Shown here in pieces: positions 15,802 through 24,496 of a DNA stretch of 58,715 bases; positions within the stretch are counted from its first letter, which is position 1; every line of letters begins with the position of its first letter. The translations under genes and the position numbers were made by a program. The stretch is taken from assembly GCA_938036925.1 (NCBI GenBank), contig CALHVU010000028.1:1-58715 (forward strand), written 5' to 3'. This DNA comes from an uncultured Atopobium sp. Its GTDB lineage: Bacteria; Actinomycetota; Coriobacteriia; Coriobacteriales; Atopobiaceae. Below the pieces are notes generated by a model that was not told where the DNA came from, did no database searches, and saw only the letters and a program-made list of their open reading frames with translations.

Positions 15802-16842
15802 ATGACGCTTTTTAAGTATCTAAAAAATCGAACTATCTTCTTTATTGCGCTTATAGCTAGCAGCACGTTAATTGGCTTTATGCTTAAGGGCGTTGGGCTT
15901 AACGCGTTTGCTATTGCTTACTGTATTTTAGTTTTATGGGTAGTGGGAGCAGCTGCACTATTAGCCGATTATTTTCATCGTCGTTGGTTTTACCAGCAGC
16001 TTGCTGAGAATTTAGCAGCAACTGATAAAGAGAGCTATCTGGTTCCTACCATGCTGGACACGCCTTCAACGCTGGAGGAGAAGCTTTTTAAGGATGCGCT
16101 TTCTAGCATGTCCAAGTCTATGATGGACCAGCTTGCTGATGAGCATATGCGATCGAAGGAATATCGCGAGTACATTGAGATGTGGGTGCATGAGATTAAG
16201 ACTCCCATTGCTGCAGCTCATTTGGTTGCTCAAAATAATCCATCGCTACCTATGGATGACGTGCAAGCGCAGCTTACCAAGATTGAAACTCTGGTAGAGC
16301 AGGCGCTCTTTTACGCTCGCAGTGCATCTGTAGATCGAGATTTTTCTATCAGAGACGTTAATCTGCAGTCCATCGTAAAAGATGCTCTTAAAAACAACGC
16401 ACGCGTCTTCATTGACGCTGGCGTTTCTCCCCATTTTGATGACTTGGCCCACGTGGTCAAGGCTGACCCAAAGTGGCTTGAGTTTATTTTGCGACAGCTT
16501 CTAATTAACGCCGCGAAGTATTCAAATCCAGAGCTTGCACCTGGCGAGAAGAACGTTTGGATTTCTGCCTCTGTCTCAGAGCCACGTGAAGGAACAACTT
16601 CAACTACTCTCTTCATTAAAGATAATGGCATCGGTATTCCTGAAGAGGATCTTTCTCGTATTTTTGATAAGGGATTCACCGGTCAAAATGGACGCAGGTA
16701 CGCCAAATCTACCGGTATGGGTCTCTATCTCTGCTATGAACTCTGTAATAAGATGGGCCTTAAGCTGGCTGTGAGCAGTACAATTGGTAAAGGTTCAACC
16801 TTTTCTATTACGTTCAACCAGTCTTTTACGGATTTAAAATGA
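15802..16842 (+). CDS. BceS-type intramembrane-sensing histidine kinase
   Basis: The 346-residue kinase has two close membrane helices (about 12-30 and 36-56) with almost no extracellular loop. This is typical of intramembrane-sensing kinases that read the state of a partner ABC transporter. The phospho-acceptor is His130 in MWVHEIKTPIAA. The ATPase domain shows the N box LLINAAKYS, then DNGIGIPEEDLSRIFDKGFTG and GMGLYL. The stop codon overlaps the start of the next small gene (ATGA). Confidence 0.9.
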   Translation: MTLFKYLKNRTIFFIALIASSTLIGFMLKGVGLNAFAIAYCILVLWVVGAAALLADYFHRRWFYQQLAENLAATDKESYLVPTMLDTPSTLEEKLFKDALSSMSKSMMDQLADEHMRSKEYREYIEMWVHEIKTPIAAAHLVAQNNPSLPMDDVQAQLTKIETLVEQALFYARSASVDRDFSIRDVNLQSIVKDALKNNARVFIDAGVSPHFDDLAHVVKADPKWLEFILRQLLINAAKYSNPELAPGEKNVWISASVSEPREGTTSTTLFIKDNGIGIPEEDLSRIFDKGFTGQNGRRYAKSTGMGLYLCYELCNKMGLKLAVSSTIGKGSTFSITFNQSFTDLK

Positions 16843-17087
16843 AACTAATTAATAATGAAAAGACGAGTAAAGCAGACTACATCGTAGCTGCTTTGCTCGT
16901 ACTGAATACGGCAATTCATTTTTATCCAGAAGTATTCCCTTATTCACAGCAGATAAGTGCATGCATTTTTGTCTCTATTTTCCTCTTGCAAATTTTTAGG
17001 ATAGTTAAATTTAGAGAAAGAAAAATAATCACCTATGCACTTTTGGTTTTGAGTCTTTTAACAGCAATTGTGCTATTTCTATATTAG
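16839..17087 (+). CDS. Small three-helix membrane protein, unknown function
   Basis: The 82-residue protein consists of three hydrophobic segments (about 14-30, 40-57 and 64-81) joined by short charged turns. I do not recognise the family. It overlaps the kinase stop by four bases (ATGA), so it is translationally coupled to the two-component genes, and its 3' end overlaps the opposing GNAT gene by nine bases. The coupling suggests an accessory or modulator of the sensor kinase, but no sequence motif shows this. Confidence 0.6.
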   Translation: MKLINNEKTSKADYIVAALLVLNTAIHFYPEVFPYSQQISACIFVSIFLLQIFRIVKFRERKIITYALLVLSLLTAIVLFLY

Positions 17088-18074
17088 AAGCTCCCACAAT
17101 TCATCCGTTTGAGGATCGCTTCCTACTGGGAAGGTATGCTGACTAAAACGCTTGAATCCCCAATGTGAATAAAATGCCTTAGCAGGCTCATTGTGTTCCC
17201 AGACACCCAGCCACACGCGCTTCTTACCCTTCTCTTTTGCTAAATCAAGGGCAAATTTCATGAGCTTTGATCCAAGGTGTAGGCCTTTGTAACGCGGAAG
17301 GATATACAGGCGTTCAATTTCAAGTGAGTCATCGCGCTGACCCTCAGTTTGCTCATAACGCGTATTGAGCTTCAGATAGCCAGCTACTTGACCTTCTACC
17401 TCAATAAAATAGAAATATGAGTGTTTAGCAGCAAGCTCACGGGCAAGCTTTTCTGTGTTGTAGAGCGAGTCCATGCAACTTGCTAAGTCATCTGCTGTAT
17501 TTGAGTCAATAAAAGTGTCTACAAATGTCTCTACGCTAAGCTTCTGCAGTGTGCGCAAATCGGCTGTTTCAAGCGGTCTGATTGAAACGTGAATATCATC
17601 AATGCTGATTGTGTTTCTCGCCTGACGATATGCATCAAGGTCAAAGGAGAGCACATGGTGAAGGACGCCAAAGTGATCAAGTACCTTAGAAGATACCTGC
17701 GTAAATCCAGCGCGCTCGTAGAAGGGCTGAGCTTTGAGTTGCGACTCAACTAACACCTTGGAAGCACTACTTTCTTGTGCCAGGTAATCGAGGGTATCAT
17801 GCAGCAGCTTTGAGCCAATGCCGGCACCTTTGTTGCTGACGCATACGCGACCAATAAGAGGGGAGTTGTATGACTGTCCTGCATCAATGATGCGCAAATA
17901 TGCAGCTACCGAGTCAGTATCTTGATAAAAGACATGGGTAGAAACTTGATCAACGTTATCAAGATCGTTGTACATAATCTGCTGATCAACAATAAACGTT
18001 TCTGCTCTTAGAGAAAGAATTTGATATAACTCTTTAGCGGTAAGCTGCCCAAATCTTTTAATTACTAACTGCAT
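17079..18074 (-). CDS. Tandem GNAT acetyltransferase (ElaA-like plus PaiA-like)
   Basis: The 331-residue protein holds two GNAT domains. The first (1-150) resembles ElaA, with LRAETFIVDQQ, YNDLDNVD and the acetyl-CoA loop GRVCVSNKGAGIGSKLL. The second (about 163-331) resembles PaiA-type polyamine acetyltransferases, with LYILPRYKGLHLGSKLM, WLGVWEHNEPAKAFY and HWGFKRF. Each domain keeps the R/Q-x-x-G-x-G/A pattern expected for acetyl-CoA binding, so both may be active. GGGAGGGG upstream on the minus strand supports this ATG. It sits convergent to the two-component genes and divergent from the ABC transporter. The substrates are unknown; detoxification is a guess from the neighbours. Confidence 0.82.
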   Translation of the reverse strand: MQLVIKRFGQLTAKELYQILSLRAETFIVDQQIMYNDLDNVDQVSTHVFYQDTDSVAAYLRIIDAGQSYNSPLIGRVCVSNKGAGIGSKLLHDTLDYLAQESSASKVLVESQLKAQPFYERAGFTQVSSKVLDHFGVLHHVLSFDLDAYRQARNTISIDDIHVSIRPLETADLRTLQKLSVETFVDTFIDSNTADDLASCMDSLYNTEKLARELAAKHSYFYFIEVEGQVAGYLKLNTRYEQTEGQRDDSLEIERLYILPRYKGLHLGSKLMKFALDLAKEKGKKRVWLGVWEHNEPAKAFYSHWGFKRFSQHTFPVGSDPQTDELWELLI

Positions 18075-18132
18075 AGCATGCCCCTCCCGTATGCTTGATA
18101 GTGATATTTTGACACATCAAAGTGAGAAAAGC

Positions 18133-18150
18133 GTAAGGTTTCTGTAAGGT
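18133..18150 (+). promoter_or_regulatory. Direct repeat, candidate response-regulator site
   Basis: GTAAGGT occurs at 18133-18139 and again at 18144-18150, 11 bases apart start to start. This is about one helical turn, the spacing used by OmpR-family regulators. A TATATAT stretch at 18184-18190 could be the -10 of the ABC transporter promoter. That the adjacent two-component regulator binds here is inference. Confidence 0.45.
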
Positions 18151-18226
18151 CAATCGATGGCAACGTGAACGGTAGTGACGGAGTATATATCTCAAGATTT
18201 ACTCGCTCTCAATGAAAGGACGCAAC

Positions 18227-19057
18227 ATGGCAGCTACTCAAACAGCTCCAACTCAGTCAACTGTTGTGGCTGGACAATCTTCAGCACTTACTCCTCACAC
18301 CGTTTTGGTTTGTCAAAACCTCGAGAAGTACTATGGAACTCGTGGAAATATTACCAAGGCACTAGACGGCATTAATCTTTCTGTAGCTCGCGGTGAGTTT
18401 ATCGCTATCATGGGTCCTTCTGGTTCTGGCAAAACTACACTTTTAAATTGCATCTCTACCATTGATCAGGCATCTGCGGGCCACATCTTTATTGATGACC
18501 AAGAGCTTTCCAGACTGCGCGGCGCAGAGCTTTCTGCCTTTAGGCGTGACCGCTTGGGCTTTATTTTCCAGGACGCAAACTTGCTTGATAGCCTTACTGC
18601 TCGCGAGAATATCGCGCTCTCACTAACCATTGGTCACGTCCGCGCTCAGGAAGTTTTGGAGCGCGTAGAAAACGTTGCCAAGCTGCTCCAGATTTCCGAG
18701 GTACTTGATAAGTTCCCTTACGAGATGTCTGGTGGCCAGCGTCAGCGCGTTGCTGCTGCCCGAGCAATTGTTACCAACCCTTCGTTGGTCCTGGCGGATG
18801 AGCCTACTGGCGCTCTGGATTCAAAGAACGCTCGTACACTTCTGGAGAGTCTTGAGAACCTCAATCGTAATGGCGCAACCATTGCCATGGTCACTCACGA
18901 TTCATATGCAGCTTCTTACGCTCATCGCGTTATTTTCATTAAAGATGGTCGCATCTTTAATGAGATAGTTCGTGGCGAGAAACCCCGTAAGCAGTTCTTT
19001 GACCAGATCATGGACGTTGTTTCATTCCTGGGAGGAGAGGGTGCTGATGTACAGTAA
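18227..19057 (+). CDS. BceA-like ABC transporter ATP-binding protein
   Basis: The 276-residue ATPase has Walker A GPSGSGKTT, the signature MSGGQRQRVAAARA, Walker B LVLADEPTGALDS and the H-loop MVTHD. This is the MacB/BceA branch that works with FtsX-like permeases. The ATG at 18227 is preceded at six bases by GAAAGGA; an in-frame ATG at 18212 lies too close to that site. It overlaps the permease start by 11 bases, so the two are translated together. With the upstream kinase and regulator this fits a peptide-antibiotic sensing and resistance module. Confidence 0.92.
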   Translation: MAATQTAPTQSTVVAGQSSALTPHTVLVCQNLEKYYGTRGNITKALDGINLSVARGEFIAIMGPSGSGKTTLLNCISTIDQASAGHIFIDDQELSRLRGAELSAFRRDRLGFIFQDANLLDSLTARENIALSLTIGHVRAQEVLERVENVAKLLQISEVLDKFPYEMSGGQRQRVAAARAIVTNPSLVLADEPTGALDSKNARTLLESLENLNRNGATIAMVTHDSYAASYAHRVIFIKDGRIFNEIVRGEKPRKQFFDQIMDVVSFLGGEGADVQ

Positions 19058-21152
19058 AATCGCGCTTGGCAACGTCAAGAAATCACTGCGCGATTTCAGC
19101 ATTTACTTTCTGACATTGGCAGTAGGCGTTGCACTGTTTTATTCTTTCAATTCAATTACGCAGCAATCTATGGTGTTGAATCTTTCTGAAGATCAGCGAA
19201 ACATCGTTCAGCTTTTGAGTAATACCATATCTGGAGTAAGTGTTTTTCTTGCCGTTATTATGGGATTTCTTGTTGTCTACGCTAATCAGTTTCTGATTCG
19301 TCGTAGAAAAAAAGAATTTGGCATGTATCAGATACTGGGTATGACCAAAAGAAATGTCTCAAAGATTATGAGTATTGAGACGCTACTTGTTGGTTTTCTC
19401 GCCCTGGTAGTTGGACTTGTTGCAGGTATCTTTATCTCTCAATTTATGATGTTTGCAACGGCCCACATGTTCAATACGACTCTTGATTCGTTCAAATTTG
19501 TCTTCTCACAAACTGCGTTGATTCAAACGGTTATTTACTTTGTGGTTATGTTTGTGGTTGCGCTGATTTTTAACGTCACCACCGTATCCCGCTATAAGCT
19601 GATTGACCTTCTCAACGCAGACAAAGTAACTCAGACCGTCAAGGTAAGAAACCTTACCGTCTCAGTACTGCTCTTCTTGGCCTCTCTTGGAATCATTGCT
19701 TATTCCTATATCTTGCTTCAGCACAATGGTTTAAAACAGATAGATGAAGAGTTTGCCATGGCTACTGCTTTGGTATCTGTGGGCACAGCACTGTTTTTCT
19801 TTTCAATCTCTGGTTTCTTGCTCAGATTTATGCAGATGCAGAAGGGCTTCTACTACAAGGGTCTTCACTCATTTATCCTGCGTCAGTTTAATGCCCGCGT
19901 TAATACTGCTTGGGTTTCCATCTCTTTAGTCTGCGCTATGCTCTTTGTGGCAGTCTGTGGACTTGGTACGGGTTTCTCGCTTGTTGACTCTATGAACTCC
20001 AGCTTTTCTAAAATCAAAACGTACGATGTTTCTGTATCAATCAATCCAGGCTCAGAGCGCAGTTATACCCCTGGTCCAGCGGACTCATATGACTACCTCT
20101 CTGTAGTGCAGAAGCTAGATCCAGAGTGGAATAAAACTATCAAAAACGCCTTCCAGGTTGATACGTACTATGCTCAAGATGATCCAACAACACCAAGCTT
20201 TACGTATAGCTCTATTGATGCTGTAACAGGCAAGCGCTTTGATGATTACTTTACCGGCTATAGCGGTCAGGGAGATCCTGCGCAGAGCAATGTGACTCTG
20301 ATGCGAGCTTCTCAGTACAACAAGCTGCGTGTTGCATCTGGTCTTGAGCCTGTTGATTTTGGTACTGATGGCTATATGGTATGGACGCTTGATACTAATC
20401 TCACAAAATACTGGCAGGATTCTCTTGCAAATAATCCTGAGCTTACCATTCAAGGTCACAAGCTCCATGCTGTTGGTGGAACACTGGATATTGCTCAGAC
20501 GCAAGGTGGCCCTCATCTTATGCCTGCAGCTGGAATTGTGGTTGTTGCTGATCAAAGTTTCCCTTCAAGCACCGTTTTGACCAACTCATACATCTTAGGC
20601 AACTACCAAACTCCAGGTGATGCTACTGAAACACAGTTCCAGGGTCAAATTAAGCAGTACTTAGGCGATGGCGGCCTAACAGGAAACGATTCCGATCCGT
20701 ATTCTTTAATGCTTGTTGTTACTGCCTCTGAGTACATTCAATCCACTGCTGGATTCTCTGGTATTGTGACGTATCTGGCTCTGTACATCGGCCTGGTACT
20801 CTTCATTGCGTGCGCAGCTATCCTGGCACTTCAGCAGCTCTCCGAGGCGTCGGACAACGCTCGTGCCTATCAAGTTCTTGCAGAGCTTGGTGCCGAGAAG
20901 GGCCTTGCAAGCCGTGCACTCTTTGTTCAGATTGGTGTGTACTTCCTGTTCCCACTGCTTATGGCAGCTGCGCACGCAACATGCGCAATGTCTATTATGG
21001 TTTCTGTCATCAAGTCGATTGGCAACTTTGATGTAACTAGCAGCATTGGTGGAGTGGTTGCAGTAGTAGCTGCTTTGTATGGTGGATACTTCCTGGTTAC
21101 CTATTTTGCTGCACGTTCAATCATCTTCAGGGGAGCAAAGAGAATGCAGTAA
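19047..21152 (+). CDS. BceB-like FtsX-family ABC permease
   Basis: The 701-residue membrane protein has about ten helices and a large extracytoplasmic domain (about 325-590) between the later helices, as in BceB permeases that bind lipid II cycle peptides. The FtsX-like core is visible in RRRKKEFGMYQILGMTKR, followed by two further helices. GGAGGAGAGG at 19031-19040 fixes the ATG at 19047, inside the end of the ATPase gene. No other transporter partner is nearby. Confidence 0.9.
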   Translation: MYSKIALGNVKKSLRDFSIYFLTLAVGVALFYSFNSITQQSMVLNLSEDQRNIVQLLSNTISGVSVFLAVIMGFLVVYANQFLIRRRKKEFGMYQILGMTKRNVSKIMSIETLLVGFLALVVGLVAGIFISQFMMFATAHMFNTTLDSFKFVFSQTALIQTVIYFVVMFVVALIFNVTTVSRYKLIDLLNADKVTQTVKVRNLTVSVLLFLASLGIIAYSYILLQHNGLKQIDEEFAMATALVSVGTALFFFSISGFLLRFMQMQKGFYYKGLHSFILRQFNARVNTAWVSISLVCAMLFVAVCGLGTGFSLVDSMNSSFSKIKTYDVSVSINPGSERSYTPGPADSYDYLSVVQKLDPEWNKTIKNAFQVDTYYAQDDPTTPSFTYSSIDAVTGKRFDDYFTGYSGQGDPAQSNVTLMRASQYNKLRVASGLEPVDFGTDGYMVWTLDTNLTKYWQDSLANNPELTIQGHKLHAVGGTLDIAQTQGGPHLMPAAGIVVVADQSFPSSTVLTNSYILGNYQTPGDATETQFQGQIKQYLGDGGLTGNDSDPYSLMLVVTASEYIQSTAGFSGIVTYLALYIGLVLFIACAAILALQQLSEASDNARAYQVLAELGAEKGLASRALFVQIGVYFLFPLLMAAAHATCAMSIMVSVIKSIGNFDVTSSIGGVVAVVAALYGGYFLVTYFAARSIIFRGAKRMQ

Positions 21153-21181
21153 GTTGCATCTTTGTATTGTAAATTCGTGAA

Positions 21182-21220
21182 AGAAGGACGGATGTTTCTC
21201 TGTGGAGCATTCGTCCTTCT
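21182..21220 (+). terminator. Long hairpin after the BceB-like gene
   Basis: AGAAGGACGGATG (21182-21194) pairs with CATTCGTCCTTCT (21208-21220), with one G-T pair and a 13-base loop. No T run follows, so it may need a factor, or it may protect the transcript end. Confidence 0.6.
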
Positions 21221-21287
21221 CGCTTAGGTAAAATGGAAACGTTATGTCAGGTGGTATCTGTGCAGAGCACATACTCAAGGAGGCATC

Positions 21288-21851
21288 ATGGGTCTTTGGT
21301 CAAAGGTTAGAAATGTGTTTGTTCCTTCTAATGGAACAGAGCAGCCTCAGAAGGCTACATTTGCTACCAGGGAAGACACTATCTATGCACCAGTTTCTGG
21401 TGTTCTGGTAAGCGTACAAGAGGTTCACGATGAGGTAATCTCAAGCGGTCTCTTTGGCCAGGGTTATGGCATTTTGCCCGTTGGTCTTGATTGCATCTAT
21501 GCTCCTTGTAATGCCCGCGTTACCGCAACTAACGTAACCAATCACTCAATTGGCCTTACCACCGATACAGGTATTGAGATTTTGATTCACATTGGCGTTG
21601 GTACCATTGAGATGAACGGCAAGGGTTTTACTCGTTATGTCCACGCTAATGATGAGGTCAAGGCTGGTACTCCACTGATTTCGTTTGACGCTGCTGCCAT
21701 TGAAGAGGCAGGATATGAGAATGTTGTGGTTGTTACCGTTGTCAACGCAGATACGTATGAGCGCATTGACCTCATTGGTGAGTCTGGAACGCTGATTGGT
21801 GGTCGTCCACTGGTTAAGATTGGCGATCCTCTGATGTGCGTCAAGCACTAG
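21288..21851 (+). CDS. PTS glucose-family EIIA domain protein
   Basis: The 187-residue protein is a stand-alone EIIA of the glucose family. The active-site His101 lies in EILIHIGVGTIEMNGKGF, and the second conserved His86 in NHSIGL. APVSG near the start and the late GD motif are also kept. EIIA passes phosphate from HPr to a sugar-specific EIIB, and in many bacteria also regulates carbon use. No EIIB or EIIC of the glucose family is near, so it may serve a distant permease or act as a regulator. CAAGGAGG precedes the ATG. Confidence 0.9.
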   Translation: MGLWSKVRNVFVPSNGTEQPQKATFATREDTIYAPVSGVLVSVQEVHDEVISSGLFGQGYGILPVGLDCIYAPCNARVTATNVTNHSIGLTTDTGIEILIHIGVGTIEMNGKGFTRYVHANDEVKAGTPLISFDAAAIEEAGYENVVVVTVVNADTYERIDLIGESGTLIGGRPLVKIGDPLMCVKH

Positions 21852-21852
21852 G

Positions 21853-21862
21853 GTTTCTCGCC
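21853..21862 (-). repeat. GGCGAGAAAC motif copy, intergenic (minus orientation)
   Basis: It begins one base after the EIIA stop codon and reads GTTTCTCGCC on the plus strand. Confidence 0.6.
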
Positions 21863-21893
21863 AACAAAACATCTGCAATAAACGAGGTTTTAC

Positions 21894-22955
21894 ATGCTTA
21901 GAGTTACTAAGGCAATTCTTCACGTCTTTGATTTTGAGACGGGAACTAAATACTTCTCTCAATCTACCTTGGATTTAGAGGACCGTCAGACAAAGTCATA
22001 CGTACAGCGTAGACTGCGTAAAATTACGGCAAATCCAGAGTCTAGACACGGAGAGTTTGCTCCTACCAGTAATTTTGCTGGAGGTCTTCAGGAGTATGCT
22101 CACGGAGACGTTGAGTTTGTAGAGTTTTCTCATCAGATTGCTCAGTGGTTCTGGGAAGAGCTTCGTCGCGCAGATGACGTTGAGCAGTGCGATCTTCTTG
22201 TGGCGGATTACCTTGATACCGATGCTGGTCAGGCGCTTGCCAGTGCTGCTGCAGACGATGAGGATGCTCAGGCTGAGGCATTTGAGGGTGAGGGAAGACG
22301 GCTCTTTGCCATCGTACTTCTTCCACGCAAGCAAGCCTTTATTCATGACGTCAACGGCTCTGCAAATGAGATTTTGCGCCAAGATGCAACGCTGCCATCT
22401 CCTACGCAAAAGGTTGATTCGTATGCAGTCATTGATCTGGACACAGGCGCCATTGATTTTCATGATCATGACCGCTCTGTAGCAGGAGAGGGAAAGTTCA
22501 TCATCCCAGAGCTCTTCCTTGAGTGTACGTCAGAAGCATCAAGCCATGAGGTTATTGGCGAGGTAACTGTTATTGTTCAAGACTTGGCAGAAGAGTATGG
22601 ACTTGAGCCTGCCGTTGAGGTGTCTCGTGCTAAGGCTGCCGTTGCAGAAGCAGCAGAGGTAGAAGAGGTAGTAGACCCTATCAAGGTTGGTAAGCGCATC
22701 TTTGAGGAGCGTCCTGAGATTCAGGAAAAGTACGAGGCTCAGGTGGCAAGTAGAGAGCTCCCCGAAGAAGTTCCTGTTAAACGCGGTGTTGCTAACAGAA
22801 TTGCAAAGAATCATAAGATTCGCACCGATACAGGAATTGAGATTTCATTCCCTTCAAACCTAACAGAACGTCCAGGTTACCTAGAATTTTCTCACGAGTC
22901 TGACGGTAGGATTACCATATCAATAAAAAATGTTGCACATATTGAAAACCGCTAA
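21894..22955 (+). CDS. Nucleoid-associated protein, NdpA/YejK family
   Basis: The 353-residue protein resembles the 37-kDa nucleoid-associated family. It opens with an alpha/beta N-terminal part (ITKAI-like start, here VTKAILHVFDF). The C-terminal domain carries KNHKIRTDTGIEISFPSNL, the segment just before the family's end. In proteobacteria these proteins coat or stabilise the nucleoid; the Gram-positive versions are little studied. An Ala/Glu-rich linker lies near residues 240-262. It stands 42 bases behind the EIIA gene and is followed by a terminator. Confidence 0.72.
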   Translation: MLRVTKAILHVFDFETGTKYFSQSTLDLEDRQTKSYVQRRLRKITANPESRHGEFAPTSNFAGGLQEYAHGDVEFVEFSHQIAQWFWEELRRADDVEQCDLLVADYLDTDAGQALASAAADDEDAQAEAFEGEGRRLFAIVLLPRKQAFIHDVNGSANEILRQDATLPSPTQKVDSYAVIDLDTGAIDFHDHDRSVAGEGKFIIPELFLECTSEASSHEVIGEVTVIVQDLAEEYGLEPAVEVSRAKAAVAEAAEVEEVVDPIKVGKRIFEERPEIQEKYEAQVASRELPEEVPVKRGVANRIAKNHKIRTDTGIEISFPSNLTERPGYLEFSHESDGRITISIKNVAHIENR

Positions 22956-22986
22956 ATCCTATCTCTGACCTCACAATTTAGAGCCA

Positions 22987-23016
22987 AAACTCCCCGAAAT
23001 TTGTTTCGGTGAGTTT
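22987..23016 (+). terminator. Intrinsic terminator after the nucleoid protein gene
   Basis: AAACTC-C-CCGAAA pairs with TTTCGG-T-GAGTTT around the four-base loop TTTG. Only a weak T run follows. Confidence 0.6.
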
Positions 23017-23033
23017 GTAAATTACGTATCTTT

Positions 23034-23063
23034 TTGAATATCATCGTGTATCTCGGGTAGAAT
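23034..23063 (+). promoter_or_regulatory. Promoter of the wall hydrolase gene
   Basis: TTGAAT (23034-23039) and TAGAAT (23058-23063) are separated by 18 bases, about 50 bases before the ATG at 23112. Confidence 0.5.
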
Positions 23064-23111
23064 AGTCTCTCAAAGGTCACACCGTACTACTAAACGTTCT
23101 AGGAGACCCTT

Positions 23112-24353
23112 ATGAGTTTAAAGAAACAGCAAGGCACAACCATTGAGGAGCAGAGCGCTGCTCTTTTCAATCGTCGTGATGCTCTTAAGATTTTTGCCGG
23201 CATGGGCATTGCTGCCGCTGCCGTTACTGCATCACTGATCAATACCCGTCCTGCTTTTGGTGTTACCCAGGCTCAGATTGATGCTGCTCGTAGCGATTAC
23301 GATGCTGCTCAGAAGCTGCTTGATGAGATTTCTAATGAAGTCTCTAGCATGCAGGCAAGCCTCAATGACACTAACTCTCAGATTGGCGCTATTTCTGATC
23401 AGATTACAGATAAGCAGAATCAGATTGATGCTAAGCAGAAAGAGATTTCTGAAAAGGAAGCTCAGATTGCCGAGAAGAGAAAAGAACTTGGCGCTCGTAT
23501 GTCCAGCAACTACAAGGCTGGCCCAGCTGGTGCTTTGGAGATGATTCTTTCTTCTGCAAGCTTTGAGGAGCTCACTTCTAATATTTACTACCTCGATAAG
23601 ATTTCTGAGTCCGATCAGAAGATGATTGAGGAAGTTAAGAACCTGAAGGCCGCTCTTGAGTCTGATAAGGCTGCTCTTCAGTCCGAGAAGACCGAGCTAG
23701 AGAATAAGAAGGCTGAACTTGAGAATCTCCGTGCTTCTCAGGAGTCTCAGCTTAATGATATTTCTGCTCGTCAGGCGGACGCTGCAAACGTTGTTGCAAA
23801 TCTTGATGACAACGTAAAAGAGCTTATCGCTCAGCGTGATTCTGAGCTTCTTGCTGCTCAGCAGGAGGCAGAGCGTGTTGCTGCTCAACGTGCTGCTGCA
23901 TCAAGCAACAGCGGTGGTGGTAGTAGCTACTCTGGTGGCGGTGGCGGAGGAGGAACCTCTTCTGCTGGTTCCGGTTCTGCTGCGGCAGTTGTTAATGCTG
24001 CGGGCTATACCGGATCTACCGGTGCTGGCTTCTGTGCTGCTTGGGTTTCCAATGTCTTCTCAAATGCAGGTGTTGGCACCTTCTATGGCAACGCTTGCGA
24101 TATGTACTATTCCTGGTGCTATTCTACTGACCAGAGTGCTATTGAGCCTGGCATGATTATTGCTGTTCCAACCCTTGGTGGCTCTGCTGCAGCTCTGATT
24201 TATGGCCACGTTGGCATCTACATTGGTGGCGGTATGGTCAGGCACTGCCTCTCTGGTATTGTAAGAAGCCAGAGCTTGAGTTCTTGGATTTCAGAGCTTG
24301 GTGCTTTGAGTACTCCAAGGTGGGGCTGGCTTGGCGGCGTTGTCCTAAGCTAA
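23112..24353 (+). CDS. Secreted coiled-coil NlpC/P60 or CHAP-like peptidoglycan hydrolase
   Basis: The 413-residue protein begins with a twin-arginine signal (FNRRDALKIF, Arg21-Arg22, hydrophobic stretch, likely cut near residue 50). A long coiled coil follows (about 52-265), as in PcsB-type hydrolases that are gated by FtsEX. A Gly/Ser linker near 270-290 leads to a C-terminal cysteine-peptidase-like domain. There Cys307 (GFCAAWVSNVF) and the His of YGHVGIYIGGG are the likely catalytic pair. AGGAGACC precedes the ATG. It probably cuts wall peptides during division or separation. Tat export fits the tat genes at 1.5-2.9 kb, although Sec export cannot be excluded. Confidence 0.85.
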   Translation: MSLKKQQGTTIEEQSAALFNRRDALKIFAGMGIAAAAVTASLINTRPAFGVTQAQIDAARSDYDAAQKLLDEISNEVSSMQASLNDTNSQIGAISDQITDKQNQIDAKQKEISEKEAQIAEKRKELGARMSSNYKAGPAGALEMILSSASFEELTSNIYYLDKISESDQKMIEEVKNLKAALESDKAALQSEKTELENKKAELENLRASQESQLNDISARQADAANVVANLDDNVKELIAQRDSELLAAQQEAERVAAQRAAASSNSGGGSSYSGGGGGGGTSSAGSGSAAAVVNAAGYTGSTGAGFCAAWVSNVFSNAGVGTFYGNACDMYYSWCYSTDQSAIEPGMIIAVPTLGGSAAALIYGHVGIYIGGGMVRHCLSGIVRSQSLSSWISELGALSTPRWGWLGGVVLS

Positions 24354-24382
24354 GGTATTGGTCCCTCATAACTTGTTACGTA

Positions 24383-24415
24383 AAAGAGCTTGGTTGCATG
24401 CAGCCAAGCTCTTTT
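24383..24415 (+). terminator. Intrinsic terminator after the wall hydrolase
   Basis: AAAGAGCTTGG (24383-24393) pairs perfectly with CCAAGCTCTTT (24403-24413), and TT follows. Confidence 0.85.
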
Positions 24416-24432
24416 TGATGTCTCTTTGGCGC

Positions 24433-24474
24433 AAAAAAGAAGGACGCAGATGCCAGAAGCACCTACGCCCTTCT
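24433..24474 (-). terminator. Intrinsic terminator of the FKBP-type gene
   Basis: Read on the minus strand, AGAAGG.CG.AG.TGC pairs with GCA.CT.CG.CCTTCT with regularly spaced mismatches. Six Ts follow. Confidence 0.75.
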
Positions 24475-24496
24475 CGCCCTATAAAGGGGGAGTGGA

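Noticed and set aside
21238..21260. Catabolite-repression (cre)-like sequence GGAAACGTTATG before the EIIA gene
   Set aside because: It mismatches the cre consensus at three positions, so it is not reported as an operator.
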